Positions 8,701 through 18,320 of a DNA stretch of 48,527 nucleotides are shown one piece after another. The notes under the pieces are model-generated. The model had not been told where the DNA came from and did not search any database. It saw only the letters and a program-made list of their open reading frames with translations. Source of the DNA: Acidobacteriota bacterium (lineage in GTDB: Bacteria; Acidobacteriota; Aminicenantia; Aminicenantales; Saccharicenantaceae); the NCBI GenBank assembly GCA_014894455.1, contig JADBLN010000030.1, positions 13,547-62,073 of the forward strand. The letters are read 5' to 3'. Position numbers and translations under genes: made by a program. The stretch's first letter is position 1, and each line of letters opens with the position of its first letter.

Positions 8701-9170
8701 AGCACGGGGAGCCAGAGGCCCGAGGAGAGGGCATGGCCCCGATTGATCAAAAGGACGCCGGTGACGGCGGATGATCGCGCCTCATAGGGGAAAGTCGCTT
8801 GAAGGGGCGTGGGAGTCTCAGTCAGGTCCGGAATAATTCTTGGGTCTTTAAAAGTCGCAAGCTCTTCAGCGGCTTGGTACCGCACCTTATCGAACTCCGC
8901 CATTCTGCTATCCGTTTTCAAGATCGTAAGCAGGGCGTTCTTAGCATTCTCCGTTTTCAAGCCGGACAGCGCCTTACACAACTTATCTGCTCCATACCAC
9001 CAACTTCCTTTTCCCTTCCCGTCTGCACACTCAAGAAGAGTGGAAAGAATGTGCGGTGATACATCCTCGCCTGCTGAAAGGAGAGCGTCAAACGATTCCT
9101 TGACATCATCCAATTCATACTCTCTTACCAAAACATCTCTGATTGCCGATATGATCTCAGCTTCAGTCAT
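8697..9170 (-). CDS. HEAT-repeat-like hypothetical protein
   Basis: MTEAEIISAIRDVLVREYELDDVKESFDALL...VRYQAAEELATFKDPRIIPDLTETP; start at 9170 preferred over the longer track ORF. Confidence 0.6.
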   Translation of the reverse strand: MTEAEIISAIRDVLVREYELDDVKESFDALLSAGEDVSPHILSTLLECADGKGKGSWWYGADKLCKALSGLKTENAKNALLTILKTDSRMAEFDKVRYQAAEELATFKDPRIIPDLTETPTPLQATFPYEARSSAVTGVLLINRGHALSSGLWLPVL

Positions 9171-9329
9171 GGTTTTCTTCCCCTTTAAAAATAATAGAAT
9201 CTTGCCTATTCCGCGGCGTGGCGAAGAACAGTTTTCGATATAGAATATTTCCCGCTCGACCGTCATGCTCGACGCATGACAAAGAAAAGAGAGGCAGTTT
9301 CCTCCGGAGGAGACGGCCTTCTTTTGTTA

Positions 9330-10736
9330 TCAGTTCGGCCCCCATTTCATGAGGACGGGGGGGACGAGGGATAGGGCCGCGAAAAGGACCCAGAGGACGA
9401 GGAGCGGCACCAGCCACTTGGCCCATTTCTCCCACTTCAGCCCGGCCAGGCCCAGGACGCCCATGGTCACGCCGGAGGTCGGCAGGACGGGGTTGATGTA
9501 CTCGGCCAGCTGGAAGGCGAAGACGGACGTCTGCCGGGTGATGCCGACGAGGTCGCCCAGCGGGGCCATGATGGGGATGGTCAGCGCCGCCTGGGCCGTC
9601 CCCGAATGGACGAAGAAGTTGATGACGCACTGGGAAACGAACATGAGCTCGGCCGAGATGAGCGGGTGGAACTGGGAGATCGTCCCGGCCATGGCCGCCA
9701 GGATCGTGTCCAGGATCCGGCCGTCCTGGGCCACGATCAGGATGGCCCGGGCCGTGCCGATGATCAGGGCCGCGTTGACCATGTCCTTGGCCCCCTCGAC
9801 GAACGATTTCCCCATCTCTTCGTTCTTGAGCTTGCCCGCGACCCCGGCGAAGATCCCCATGGCCAGGAAAACACCGCCGATCTCGTAGATGAACCATTGG
9901 TATTTCAGGATGCCGAAGATCATGACGCCGAAGCCCAGGCCGAAGACCGCCATGACCCGCTTGTGGGCGGCCGTCAGCACGAGCTTCTCGATCATCTGGC
10001 TCCCGACCTGGAGATTTTTCCGCTTCTCGAGGTCCTCTTCGTAGGTCGGGCTCTTCGTCGGGTCCTTGTGGATCCGGCCCGCGTAGCGCATGACGATGGC
10101 GATGACGATGGCCGTCCCGCCGGCCCAGACGATGAGCCTGTAGCCCAGCCCGGAATAGAGGGGCAGGCTGGCGATGCCCTGGGCGATCCCAACCGTAAAC
10201 GGGTTGAAAAAGGCACCGGCGAAGCCGGCCGCCGCGCCCAGGAACGGCAGGGCAACCCCGACGATGGTGTCGTAGCCCAACGACAGGGAGAGCGGGACGA
10301 AGATCAGTATGAAGGGCATGGTCTCCTCGCACATGCCCCAGATGGCGCCTCCCAGGGAAAAAATGATCATGGTCACGGGGATGAAAAGGACCCGGAGAGT
10401 CTTGCTTCGTCCGAACTTCAAGGCCAGATTGTGGATGACCGTCGAAATGGCCCCTGTCTTCTGTATGATGGAGAACGCACCGCCGAAGATAAAGACGATG
10501 ACGATGATGGCCGCGGCGTCGACGAAGCCCTTGGCCGGCGAGACGAAGAGCGCGCCGAGCCCCTGCGGCCGGCTCTCGGTCCGCTGGTAGGACCCGGCCA
10601 CGGGGATAGTCCGGCCGTCCTTCTCCACGCGCTTGTATTGGCCGCCGGGGATGATCCAGGTGGCGACCACGGTCAGGACGACCATGATGTAGATGAGGAC
10701 GAGCGTGTGGGGGAGCTTCAGCTTCTTCAGGCTCAT
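9330..10736 (-). CDS. YfcC/DcuC-like inner-membrane transporter
   Basis: MSLKKLKLPHTLVLIYIMVVLTVVATWIIPGGQYKRVEKDGRTIPVAGSYQ... with many TM helices; ATGA overlap with the upstream gene. The track's 618-aa form starts too far upstream. Confidence 0.88.
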   Translation of the reverse strand: MSLKKLKLPHTLVLIYIMVVLTVVATWIIPGGQYKRVEKDGRTIPVAGSYQRTESRPQGLGALFVSPAKGFVDAAAIIVIVFIFGGAFSIIQKTGAISTVIHNLALKFGRSKTLRVLFIPVTMIIFSLGGAIWGMCEETMPFILIFVPLSLSLGYDTIVGVALPFLGAAAGFAGAFFNPFTVGIAQGIASLPLYSGLGYRLIVWAGGTAIVIAIVMRYAGRIHKDPTKSPTYEEDLEKRKNLQVGSQMIEKLVLTAAHKRVMAVFGLGFGVMIFGILKYQWFIYEIGGVFLAMGIFAGVAGKLKNEEMGKSFVEGAKDMVNAALIIGTARAILIVAQDGRILDTILAAMAGTISQFHPLISAELMFVSQCVINFFVHSGTAQAALTIPIMAPLGDLVGITRQTSVFAFQLAEYINPVLPTSGVTMGVLGLAGLKWEKWAKWLVPLLVLWVLFAALSLVPPVLMKWGPN

Positions 10737-11626
10737 TTCGACGGGCCCTCCGCGCGCCCCTCGACCGGGTCGAAGACGTCGCCGGCGAGGAGGAGGTGCA
10801 GGGCCAGGCCGTGGCCGCCCAGCTTGTTGGACGAGGCCTTGGTAACGACCGCCTTGCGGGCGTCGACCACGAAGACCTGGCTCTCGCCGAGGACCTCCCA
10901 CTTGCCGTCGGGACGGACCAGAATGGCCGTCGATTCGTCGATGCCGGCCCCGATGAGGGCCGGGTTCTCCAGGACGAGGCTGATGAGGCGGTTCTGCCGC
11001 CGCCGGACGAGGAAATGCTGGTCGATGACGGCGTTCTTGACGAAGCCGAAGCCGCGGACGCGGACAACGTTCTCGGCTTCGACCGTCTGCCACAGCTCGT
11101 CTTCGTTCTTGGTCCTCTTCTCGTCGCCGGTGATCATGACCTCGCTCATGACGGCCGCGCCGGCGCTCGTACCCCCGATGAGGCACCCCGCCGCGTAGAG
11201 CTCGAGCATCCGGGCGTGGATGGGCGTGTCGAGGAGCGCGGCGGTCAACCTGGCTTGGTCCCCGCCGGCGAACCAGATGGCGCTCGCACCGTCGAGGATC
11301 TTGGCGCTGTCGGCCCTCATGGCCTGCTCCCGGGAGAGCTGGTAAAAACCGACGTCCTTGACGCCGCGCTTCTGGAATTCGGCGACGAGCTCCGGCCCGA
11401 CTTCGAGCGGGACGCTGCTGGCCATGGTGAAGACGACGACCCGGCCCGTGCCGAATCCCTTGGCCAGCTCGACATAGCGCTTCATCAGGGGCTCGTCGCG
11501 GTCGCCGCCCCCGACGATGAAGAGGTGCCCCTTAGGTCCGGCCGGTACGGCGCGCGCACAGGCCGGAACGAGGGACATGGCCGCAAGGATAAGGACCATG
11601 GAAACGAAGAACGCGCTTTTTTTCAA
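10733..11626 (-). CDS. Secreted cyanophycinase-like S51 peptidase
   Basis: GHLFIVGGGDRDEPLMKRYVELAKG...AIWFAGGDQARL...GTSAGAAVMSEVMI...RGFGFVKNAVIDQHFLVRRRQNRL, with a signal peptide. Confidence 0.88.
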   Translation of the reverse strand: MKKSAFFVSMVLILAAMSLVPACARAVPAGPKGHLFIVGGGDRDEPLMKRYVELAKGFGTGRVVVFTMASSVPLEVGPELVAEFQKRGVKDVGFYQLSREQAMRADSAKILDGASAIWFAGGDQARLTAALLDTPIHARMLELYAAGCLIGGTSAGAAVMSEVMITGDEKRTKNEDELWQTVEAENVVRVRGFGFVKNAVIDQHFLVRRRQNRLISLVLENPALIGAGIDESTAILVRPDGKWEVLGESQVFVVDARKAVVTKASSNKLGGHGLALHLLLAGDVFDPVEGRAEGPSK

Positions 11627-11762
11627 CTCATCCTCCGTCCAGATCAGGGACGTTTCCTATTTGAGTAAAGCACTATACCCCAATCGAGGTCAGAAGAGGA
11701 AGGGCCCCCTCATCGTCCGTCCCCAGATCCAGCCCGAGCTGTGACTTGGACAGCCGTTCCGC

Positions 11763-14438
11763 TTAGAACATGACTTCGAGGGAGACCGGCTTCCCCGCTT
11801 CGACCCGGACGGGCTTGGCCCACTGGACGCGGACGGTGTTCCCTGTCTGACGGAACGAAGGCTTCGCCGCGACGCCGCCGGTGATTCCCCCGATCGAGCG
11901 GACCTTCCTTCCCGCGAGGGAAAGCGGGAGGACCACGGTGAATTCCTTGAGGTCGACCGTTCCGACCCGAGCCTCGAGCCCTAGGACGAGGGCTTTGCCC
12001 GGCTCGGCCTTTTGGGAGAAGACGCCCCAGCCGGACCCGGCCGTCCAGACCGTCCGGAAGTCGTCGGCGTTCATCTTCGGGTCGAAGCCCATCCTCATCT
12101 CGGGTCCCGAGTAGGAAAAGCCCGAGAGCGCCAGCAGGACGCCCCACGAGGACATGGCCCGGGCATAATGGTGTCCGCACTCGACCTCGTCCCATGGGTT
12201 GCGCCGGAAGCCGTCGTAGCGGTCGCGGACGGCCTTGACGACGCTCAGCCCCTCCTCGAGGAGGCCTTCGTAGATGAGATGTGAGGCGACCTGATACTCG
12301 ATCCCGGTCCAAACCTCGTCGGAATAGGGAAAAGGCAGGGGCGGCCGGCCGCCGCGGGGCCAGGAGCAGAGGAGCAGGCCTTTCTCGTCGCCGAGGGCGT
12401 AGGTCCGCTGGACGTTGGAGAAGTTCCGGAAGTCGGTCAGAAAATTATATTTGAAGATCGACCGGAGCGAGGACTGGATGCGTTCGGCCGGGAGGTATCG
12501 GCCGAGGCCCGAGACCATGCCCAACCATTGACCGAGGAGCATGTCGGAGAGGCAGCCCTCGCCGTATTGGTATTTTTTCTCCATGACCTGGGCGTATTTC
12601 TGGACGTAGAACTCGCCGTTCCAGAGGAGCTTGTCGTAGGCCGCGCGGCCCTTGTCGTACGTGGCCAGGTATTCTTTGGCCGAGGCGCGGTCGCCCACGG
12701 CCGTGGCCATGGCCGCGCCCGCTTTGAGCGCGCCGAGATAGAAGGCCCCCATCATGCTGTTCGGGCCGTAGAATTCGATGTCGTAGGTGTTGTGCTGTTC
12801 GCCCTCCATCAGCCCGTCGCGGTCGGCGTCCCACGATGTCCAGGCGTAGTCGAGGGCCTTTTTGGCCTGAGGCCAAAGCTTCCGGAGCCAGCCCGTGTCA
12901 CCCGAGATCTGCCAATCGCGGTAGAGGCTGATGATGCGGCCCATCTGGCCGTCGGCCGCGGACTTGAAGTTCCACAGGACTCCGCTTCCGAGCGGCAGAG
13001 AAGTCCGGAAAACCATGGCCCCGTCGGGCTTGACGTTATTCAGGAAATCCGTCTCGCGCATGGAGCGTTCGAGCGACGGGAAAAGGAAGGCCAGGCTCTG
13101 GGCATAGTTCCAGACGTGGGCGCAGTTGAGGGGGCAACAGCCGCCCTGATCGCCGCAACCCTCGAAGCCGAAATAATTCCCGCCCTCGAGCCAGAGCCCC
13201 GTCGTCGTCCGGATGATCGCGGCCTGACTGGAGACGGCGTCGAGGACGTAGGACGGCAGGGTCGTCGAGAAGAAGGCCTGGTGGAAGACGCGGCTTTCGT
13301 TCTCGAGCCGGCCGAGGTTCGCCTGGAGAAATTCCGCGGCGGCCCAGGCGTCCGGAAAACGCTCGGCGTAGTGGTTCTTGAAGATCCGGCCGCGCTGTTC
13401 CGGGACGATGTCGAAATAATTGAGGACGTTGGGGAAATGCCAGGACAGGATGAACGGCAGGACGACCTCCTCGCCGGGCGCGACCGTGGCCATGAGGCCG
13501 AGCGTCCCGACGTCGGAACGGCCGTCGGGCGAGGGCGAGATTTCGGCCAGGTCCTTGAGCCGGCCGTCGGCGGCGAAGTCGTCCCAGAAGATCTGGAGGT
13601 CGTCCCACCACTCGCCCCGGACCCAATGGGTAAGGGTGGTGATGTCGGGCCAGGAAGTCGCGAGGGCCATCGTTCCGTAGGCCGGCGCTTCGGGCTTGAC
13701 CTTGCGGGAGGACATCGTGAGGCCGCGGAGCGTCGGCGTTTTCCTGATCTCGTTGACGTTTTGGCCGAACTTATCGTGGCCGAGGCCGCCGACCTGGCCT
13801 TCGCCGTCGAAGCCGACCGGGTTGAGGATAGAGCCAGCGATGGTGATCTTGGCGGGGGCGGACCCCGTGTTCTTCACCCGGTAGCGCAGGATGAAGGCGG
13901 GGATCCCGGAATCTTCGGGCTTGAGCGGGACGAGCGGGTTGAAGGCCTCGAGCGTGATCTGGAGCGGGATCTGGCTATCCGAGAGCTCGATCGCGGCGAA
14001 CGGATACTCGCCCTTGAAGCGGGCCTTCTCCATGCGCGGCAGGCCGGGCACGTCCTCGCGGCGGAAGCCGAACCCGGTCGTGAACGGAGGTTCGAGCGGA
14101 CCTTCGAGGACGCGGACGAGCTTGCGCCCGTCCTGCTCGAAATAGAGGGCGAAGAACGTGAACGGCAGGTTGACGCCCTTTCCCGGCCGGTTGAAGATCT
14201 CCCAGTCGCGGAGGTTGCCGCGGCCGCCGAGGGAGATCGTCCCCGTGCCGATGCCGCCGAGCGGGAAGGCGACCTCACGAAGGGCCGCGCCCTCGAACGT
14301 CCGCACGGGCCCGGGCCGGAAGAGCTCATCGCGGCCGTAAGCCGGGGACGCGGCTTGGGACGCTTTCGAATCCTCTGCCGCCGCGACAGCCGGCAGGAAG
14401 AGGGAAGAGATCAGGCCGAGGATCAGGAGCTTTCTCAT
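11763..14438 (-). CDS. GH116-family glycosidase (GBA2-type), secreted
   Basis: FPLGGIGTGTISLGGRGNLRDWEIFNRP; CCPLNCAHVWNYAQSLAFLFPSLERSMRETDF; HNTYDIEFYGPNSMMGAFYLGALKA; WTGIEYQVASHLIYEGL; signal peptide. Confidence 0.9.
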   Translation of the reverse strand: MRKLLILGLISSLFLPAVAAAEDSKASQAASPAYGRDELFRPGPVRTFEGAALREVAFPLGGIGTGTISLGGRGNLRDWEIFNRPGKGVNLPFTFFALYFEQDGRKLVRVLEGPLEPPFTTGFGFRREDVPGLPRMEKARFKGEYPFAAIELSDSQIPLQITLEAFNPLVPLKPEDSGIPAFILRYRVKNTGSAPAKITIAGSILNPVGFDGEGQVGGLGHDKFGQNVNEIRKTPTLRGLTMSSRKVKPEAPAYGTMALATSWPDITTLTHWVRGEWWDDLQIFWDDFAADGRLKDLAEISPSPDGRSDVGTLGLMATVAPGEEVVLPFILSWHFPNVLNYFDIVPEQRGRIFKNHYAERFPDAWAAAEFLQANLGRLENESRVFHQAFFSTTLPSYVLDAVSSQAAIIRTTTGLWLEGGNYFGFEGCGDQGGCCPLNCAHVWNYAQSLAFLFPSLERSMRETDFLNNVKPDGAMVFRTSLPLGSGVLWNFKSAADGQMGRIISLYRDWQISGDTGWLRKLWPQAKKALDYAWTSWDADRDGLMEGEQHNTYDIEFYGPNSMMGAFYLGALKAGAAMATAVGDRASAKEYLATYDKGRAAYDKLLWNGEFYVQKYAQVMEKKYQYGEGCLSDMLLGQWLGMVSGLGRYLPAERIQSSLRSIFKYNFLTDFRNFSNVQRTYALGDEKGLLLCSWPRGGRPPLPFPYSDEVWTGIEYQVASHLIYEGLLEEGLSVVKAVRDRYDGFRRNPWDEVECGHHYARAMSSWGVLLALSGFSYSGPEMRMGFDPKMNADDFRTVWTAGSGWGVFSQKAEPGKALVLGLEARVGTVDLKEFTVVLPLSLAGRKVRSIGGITGGVAAKPSFRQTGNTVRVQWAKPVRVEAGKPVSLEVMF

Positions 14439-14529
14439 GGACGGGCCCTCCTTCGGATCAGAGGATATTCGATGTCGTTCTTTTTCTAACGGATTAAAGC
14501 CGTAAAGTCAAACGCGTCCGGCGAGCGCT

Positions 14530-15009
14530 TCATCCGGTTATCGTTTTCCTTCTCCGCTCGAGAAGCCTCTCGATTTTTCGCTCCATGTCGCCGGTGTGAG
14601 TGCCCTGCCAAAAGACGCGGTCACAGCCCGGGCAGATGGAGAACGACGAGGCGTGCTCCAAGACGTAGGGCGTAACGAGGTTCCGCGCCCGTTCCCTGGC
14701 CACGGGCTTGAGAGGGAGGTTGCATTCGATACAACGCGTGTTCGGCCGGACCTCGTCCCAGAGCCCGAACTCGTCGAGGATCTGGGCGACCTGTTCCTCC
14801 CAATCGTCGCTGCGGACAAACAGGCGGTTCGGCCGCTTGGCCGTCTTCTCGATGAGCCCCGTGTCCCGGGTCAGAAGGACCCGGCCTTCGCGCCACGCGA
14901 TGTCAACGAGGTCTTTGTCTTCCGCCTTGGAGAAATAGAGGACGTCGAAGCCGAGGATCCTGAGCCACTTGGCCAGCCGGCCGAGCATGCAGTCGGCGAC
15001 GAAGGTCAT
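14530..15009 (-). CDS. Mut7-C RNase domain protein
   Basis: MTFVADCMLGRLAKWLRILGFDVLYFSKAEDKDLVDIA...VLLTRDTGL...RCIECNLPL...ICPGCDRVFWQGTH, the typical domain and zinc ribbon. Confidence 0.88.
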   Translation of the reverse strand: MTFVADCMLGRLAKWLRILGFDVLYFSKAEDKDLVDIAWREGRVLLTRDTGLIEKTAKRPNRLFVRSDDWEEQVAQILDEFGLWDEVRPNTRCIECNLPLKPVARERARNLVTPYVLEHASSFSICPGCDRVFWQGTHTGDMERKIERLLERRRKTITG

Positions 15010-15019
15010 GGCCGGCGCC

Positions 15020-15772
15020 TCAAAGGCCGAGGAATTGGACGGCGAGGCCGGAGACGAAGATCATCAGCCCGGCCAGGGCGTGGGAGTACCGCTCGAGCTT
15101 GCCCAGCCGGACGAAGCGCGCCCCCCACGAAGCGGCCGTGATGATAATGAGCATGGTGGCGATGGTGGCTAGGCCGAAGGCCCCGGCGACCAGGGCGACA
15201 CCGGCCGTGCTGTGGCGGGCCGCGGGGTACATGACCAGGGGGATGAGCGGCTCGCAAGGGCCGAAGACGAAAATGGTGAACAGGACCCAGGGAGTGATGT
15301 TGGCCTTCTTCTCTTCGCCGTGGAGGTGGGCGTGCTCGGCTTTCTCGTGCGAATGGACGTGCTCGTGGACGCCGTGCTCCGGGCTATGCGGGTGCTCGTG
15401 GGCCCCGTCGCAGCCGTGGAGGTGGGCATGCGTGTGCGGCTTGCCCTTCCAGGCCCGGCGCATCCCCCAAATGAAATAAGCCAACCCGAAGCCGATGAGG
15501 AGCCAGGCGGCGATCTCGCCCCGGGCCGACTCCACGCCCTCGAGCCGGGCCACGGCGATGCCGAGGGCGATGCCGACGAAGCCGAGGACGACCGAGCTCA
15601 GGATATGGCCGAGACCGGCCAGGAAGGAGACGAAGAGCGTCTTGCGGAGCGTCCAGTTGCGGGCCCGGCTGATGACGATGAACGGCAGGTAGTGGTCGGG
15701 ACCGATGACGGTGTGGATGAGGCCGAGCGAGGCGGCCGTGCCGGCCAGGACCCAGATCTCGCGTTCGATCAT
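15020..15772 (-). CDS. Polytopic metal/sulfite-exporter-like membrane protein with His-rich loop
   Basis: GLIHTVIGPDHYLPFIVISRARNWTLRKTL...SFLAGLGHILSS, and loop HTHAHLHGCDGAHEHPHSPEHGVHEHVHSHEKAEHAHLHG; start at MIERE (15772) chosen from a GAGGAGGAG Shine-Dalgarno. Confidence 0.8.
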   Translation of the reverse strand: MIEREIWVLAGTAASLGLIHTVIGPDHYLPFIVISRARNWTLRKTLFVSFLAGLGHILSSVVLGFVGIALGIAVARLEGVESARGEIAAWLLIGFGLAYFIWGMRRAWKGKPHTHAHLHGCDGAHEHPHSPEHGVHEHVHSHEKAEHAHLHGEEKKANITPWVLFTIFVFGPCEPLIPLVMYPAARHSTAGVALVAGAFGLATIATMLIIITAASWGARFVRLGKLERYSHALAGLMIFVSGLAVQFLGL

Positions 15773-15818
15773 CTCGACTCCTCCTCGAGGCACGCGCCCG
15801 GCCCCGGGGCAAAAAAAA

Positions 15819-15894
15819 TGGTGGACGGTAGGAGACTCGAACTCCCGGCCTCAGCGTTGCGAACGCCGCGCTCTCCCAACTGAGCTAACCGCCC
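15819..15894 (-). tRNA. tRNA-Ala (anticodon CGC), CCA encoded
   Basis: Reverse strand folds as GGGCGGT-TA-GCTC-AGTTGGGA-GAGC-G-CGGCG-TTCGCAA-CGCTG-AGGCC-GGGAG-TTCGAGT-CTCCT-ACCGTCC-A-CCA, a complete cloverleaf with anticodon CGC. Confidence 0.95.
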
Positions 15895-16139
15895 ACACCC
15901 CGGCCTTCAAGGCCTTTGAGCCCTCTAAATTTAGCACGTTTCGGCGATTATTTCTATTCCGATCAGAAAGACGGAGGCTCCACGCGTAAGCGTCCGTGGA
16001 TTTTTTGACTCCGGGCCTTGGAGCCCCGTCCCCGAAGCGGGGAATTCGCTACTCCTCCAGGGGCATACGTCCGCGGGATCCCGCGAAGGGGATTGAAATC
16101 CCGCGCCGACTGGCTTACAATGCCCTCGGGAAAACCGCC

Positions 16140-16484
16140 ATGGCTAAAGCGCTGCTCGTCCTGTTCCTGATCGTCGTGGCCGCATTCTTCATCTACCGGC
16201 AAACCAGCCAGGCGCCTTCGGAAGAAGAGGAGATGGTCGCTTCCTTTCAGGACCGCTACGCCGTCGTCGTCCAAAAGTTCACGAGCGCCGCGGGCCGGGC
16301 CGGCGCGCTGGGACTCGACACGCTCGCCGACTCCGATTCCGCCGCCGACCAAGTCCTCAAGCTCCGGGACGAGCTGGTCCAGCTTCGAAAGACGCTGACC
16401 GAAGAGAAGGCCATCGGCAAGGCCGCCGCGCTCGCGGAAAAGATCGAGTATTTCTGCAAGAAAAACGACATCATCCGGCCTTGA
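16140..16484 (+). CDS. Small membrane-anchored hypothetical protein
   Basis: MAKALLVLFLIVVAAFFIYRQTSQAPSEEEEMVASFQDRYAVVVQKF...; stop overlaps the TTG start of the next gene. Confidence 0.65.
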   Translation: MAKALLVLFLIVVAAFFIYRQTSQAPSEEEEMVASFQDRYAVVVQKFTSAAGRAGALGLDTLADSDSAADQVLKLRDELVQLRKTLTEEKAIGKAAALAEKIEYFCKKNDIIRP

Positions 16485-18292
16485 CAGCCCAACTTCTCGG
16501 AAAACCCATCCGCACCGGGCGACTGGTCCGGCGGCTGGAGAAAGCGCGCATCGAGGCCGGCGTCGAGAGAGCGGCGCACGGATACATCCTCAAGGGCACG
16601 GTTTCTGGCCGCCCCGGACGCCTGGAGATCTTCCGGACACCCGCCCCGCCGGCGTTCCTCCTCAACAACTGGCAGTCCTGGGGCCCGATGGAGCGCATCA
16701 CCCCTTCGACCAGGTTCCCCGAGCTCGAGGCCATCGTCCGTGATAACAGCCCTTATCTTTTCTCGCCGCTGCCGGACGTCCTTTTGCGCGGCCCGGTGAG
16801 CGACTATTTCGCCGCATGGGAGGGCACGGTCGCCGGGTTCCTGACCTCCCGCATCGGCCACCCGTTCTTCACCGTCGAGGGCGGAGACCTCGTCGGCTGG
16901 GTCGATTATTTCGACGCGGAATTCGACGCACCGGTCGCGCTCGAGCCCCTGGCCGTCCTTTCGGGCGGCGCCGTCGAGGATCTTCTCGACGTCTACGGCG
17001 CACTCGTCAAGCGGGCCAATCGCGTCCGCATCAACGCCTGGAACCCCGTCGGCTGGTGCAGCTGGTATCACTATTTCGGGAAGCTCGTCTGGGACGACGT
17101 CCTCGAGAACCTCGACATCGCAGCCCGCAACCGGAAGTCCTTCCCCTTCGACGTTTTCCAGGTCGACGACGGCTACGAAACCGACATCGGCGACTGGATG
17201 TCGCCCAAGTCGGGCTATCCGGACCTCCCCGGTCTGGCCCGGGCCATCGCCCGGAAGGGATTTAAAGCCGGAATCTGGACGGCGCCGTTCAGCGCGGCCG
17301 CGACTTCCGAGTTGTTCGCCAAGCACCCGGACTGGATGATCCAGGAGGACGGCCGGCCCAAGTTCTGCTACCGGGGCTGGGGGAAACCGATCTACGCCCT
17401 CGATACGACCCATCCGGAAGCGAAGACCTGGCTTCATGAGATGGTCACGGGCCTCAGAAAAGCCGGATTCTCATACCTCAAGATCGACTTTCTCTTCGCC
17501 GCGGCCATGCCCGGGACGAGGCGCAAGCGCGTCACCCCGGTCCAGGCCTACCGGGAGGGCTTGGGCGTCGTCCGCCGGGCGGCGGGAAGGGATTTCATCC
17601 TCGCCTGCGGCGCGCCCCTTCTGCCCTCGACCGGGCTCGTGGACGGCATGCGCGTCGGCGAGGACACCGCCCCCTACTGGAAAACCAAGCCTTCGGGCTT
17701 CCAGGGCCCGAACGCCTACTTCGCCCTCAAGAACGCCCTGCTCCGCCAGTTCATGCACCGGGCTTTCTGGCTCAACGACCCGGACTGCCTGCTCCTGCGC
17801 GGCCGGGAAACCGAGCTTACCCGGAACGAGCGGGAGCTTTACGCCCTCGCCGCCGGCGCGCTCGACAATATGGTCATCGCGAGCGACAAGCTCTCTCTCC
17901 TCGGCCCTGAGGAGAAAAATCTTTTTCTGCGCGCTCTCGCCCTCCGGAGCGGCAGGAGCCGGGTTTCAGGGCTGCTCGGGGAGGACGCTTATGTCATTCA
18001 CTCCAGGGGCGGTCCATCGGGTGACGTACGCCTCGGCGTCAATTTATCCGATGAGGAGGCCGTCGTCGGGGGGATTTCCGTGGCCCCCCGGTCCGGGGCG
18101 CTCCTCGAACCGGAATTGGCGGGAGGAGTCAAGGGACGAGCCTTCGCAGCGGACGTGGACCCCCCGTCCTGCCGGCTTCGCCACCGGCTTTGCAGTGCCG
18201 GTGCTGGCAACCGGCAGCACTGCCACCGGCTTGGCAGTGCCGGTGCTGGAGACCGGCAAGGGCGGTGGCAAGGCCGGGGCCCCGGCCGCTGA
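16481..18292 (+). CDS. GH36-like alpha-galactosidase with C-terminus replaced by a repeat element
   Basis: LLNNWQSWGPM; NPVGWCSWYHYFGKLVWDDV; FQVDDGYETDIGDW; KAGIWTAPFSA; YLKIDFLFAAAMPG. The last ~50 codons lie in repeat sequence (18129-18291). Confidence 0.87.
   Translation: MTAQLLGKPIRTGRLVRRLEKARIEAGVERAAHGYILKGTVSGRPGRLEIFRTPAPPAFLLNNWQSWGPMERITPSTRFPELEAIVRDNSPYLFSPLPDVLLRGPVSDYFAAWEGTVAGFLTSRIGHPFFTVEGGDLVGWVDYFDAEFDAPVALEPLAVLSGGAVEDLLDVYGALVKRANRVRINAWNPVGWCSWYHYFGKLVWDDVLENLDIAARNRKSFPFDVFQVDDGYETDIGDWMSPKSGYPDLPGLARAIARKGFKAGIWTAPFSAAATSELFAKHPDWMIQEDGRPKFCYRGWGKPIYALDTTHPEAKTWLHEMVTGLRKAGFSYLKIDFLFAAAMPGTRRKRVTPVQAYREGLGVVRRAAGRDFILACGAPLLPSTGLVDGMRVGEDTAPYWKTKPSGFQGPNAYFALKNALLRQFMHRAFWLNDPDCLLLRGRETELTRNERELYALAAGALDNMVIASDKLSLLGPEEKNLFLRALALRSGRSRVSGLLGEDAYVIHSRGGPSGDVRLGVNLSDEEAVVGGISVAPRSGALLEPELAGGVKGRAFAADVDPPSCRLRHRLCSAGAGNRQHCHRLGSAGAGDRQGRWQGRGPGR
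18129..18291. repeat. Composite GC-rich repeat element (module A flanks, 99-bp module B inside)
   Basis: tcaagggacgagccttcgc.gcgga...gccccggccgctg boundaries shared with 29583-29653; internal 18181-18279 identical to 41629-41727. Confidence 0.88.
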
Positions 18293-18320
18293 GGAAGAAT
18301 AATGGCGGGAAAGGCGGGAA

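Noticed and set aside
9163-11067. 634-aa minus-strand ORF
   Set aside because: Shifted-frame shadow across the transporter and cyanophycinase genes; Arg/His/Pro-rich nonsense composition.
9606-11198. 530-aa plus-strand ORF
   Set aside because: Antisense shadow of the transporter/cyanophycinase pair.
12528-14489. 653-aa plus-strand ORF
   Set aside because: Antisense to the clear GH116 gene; no recognisable domain.
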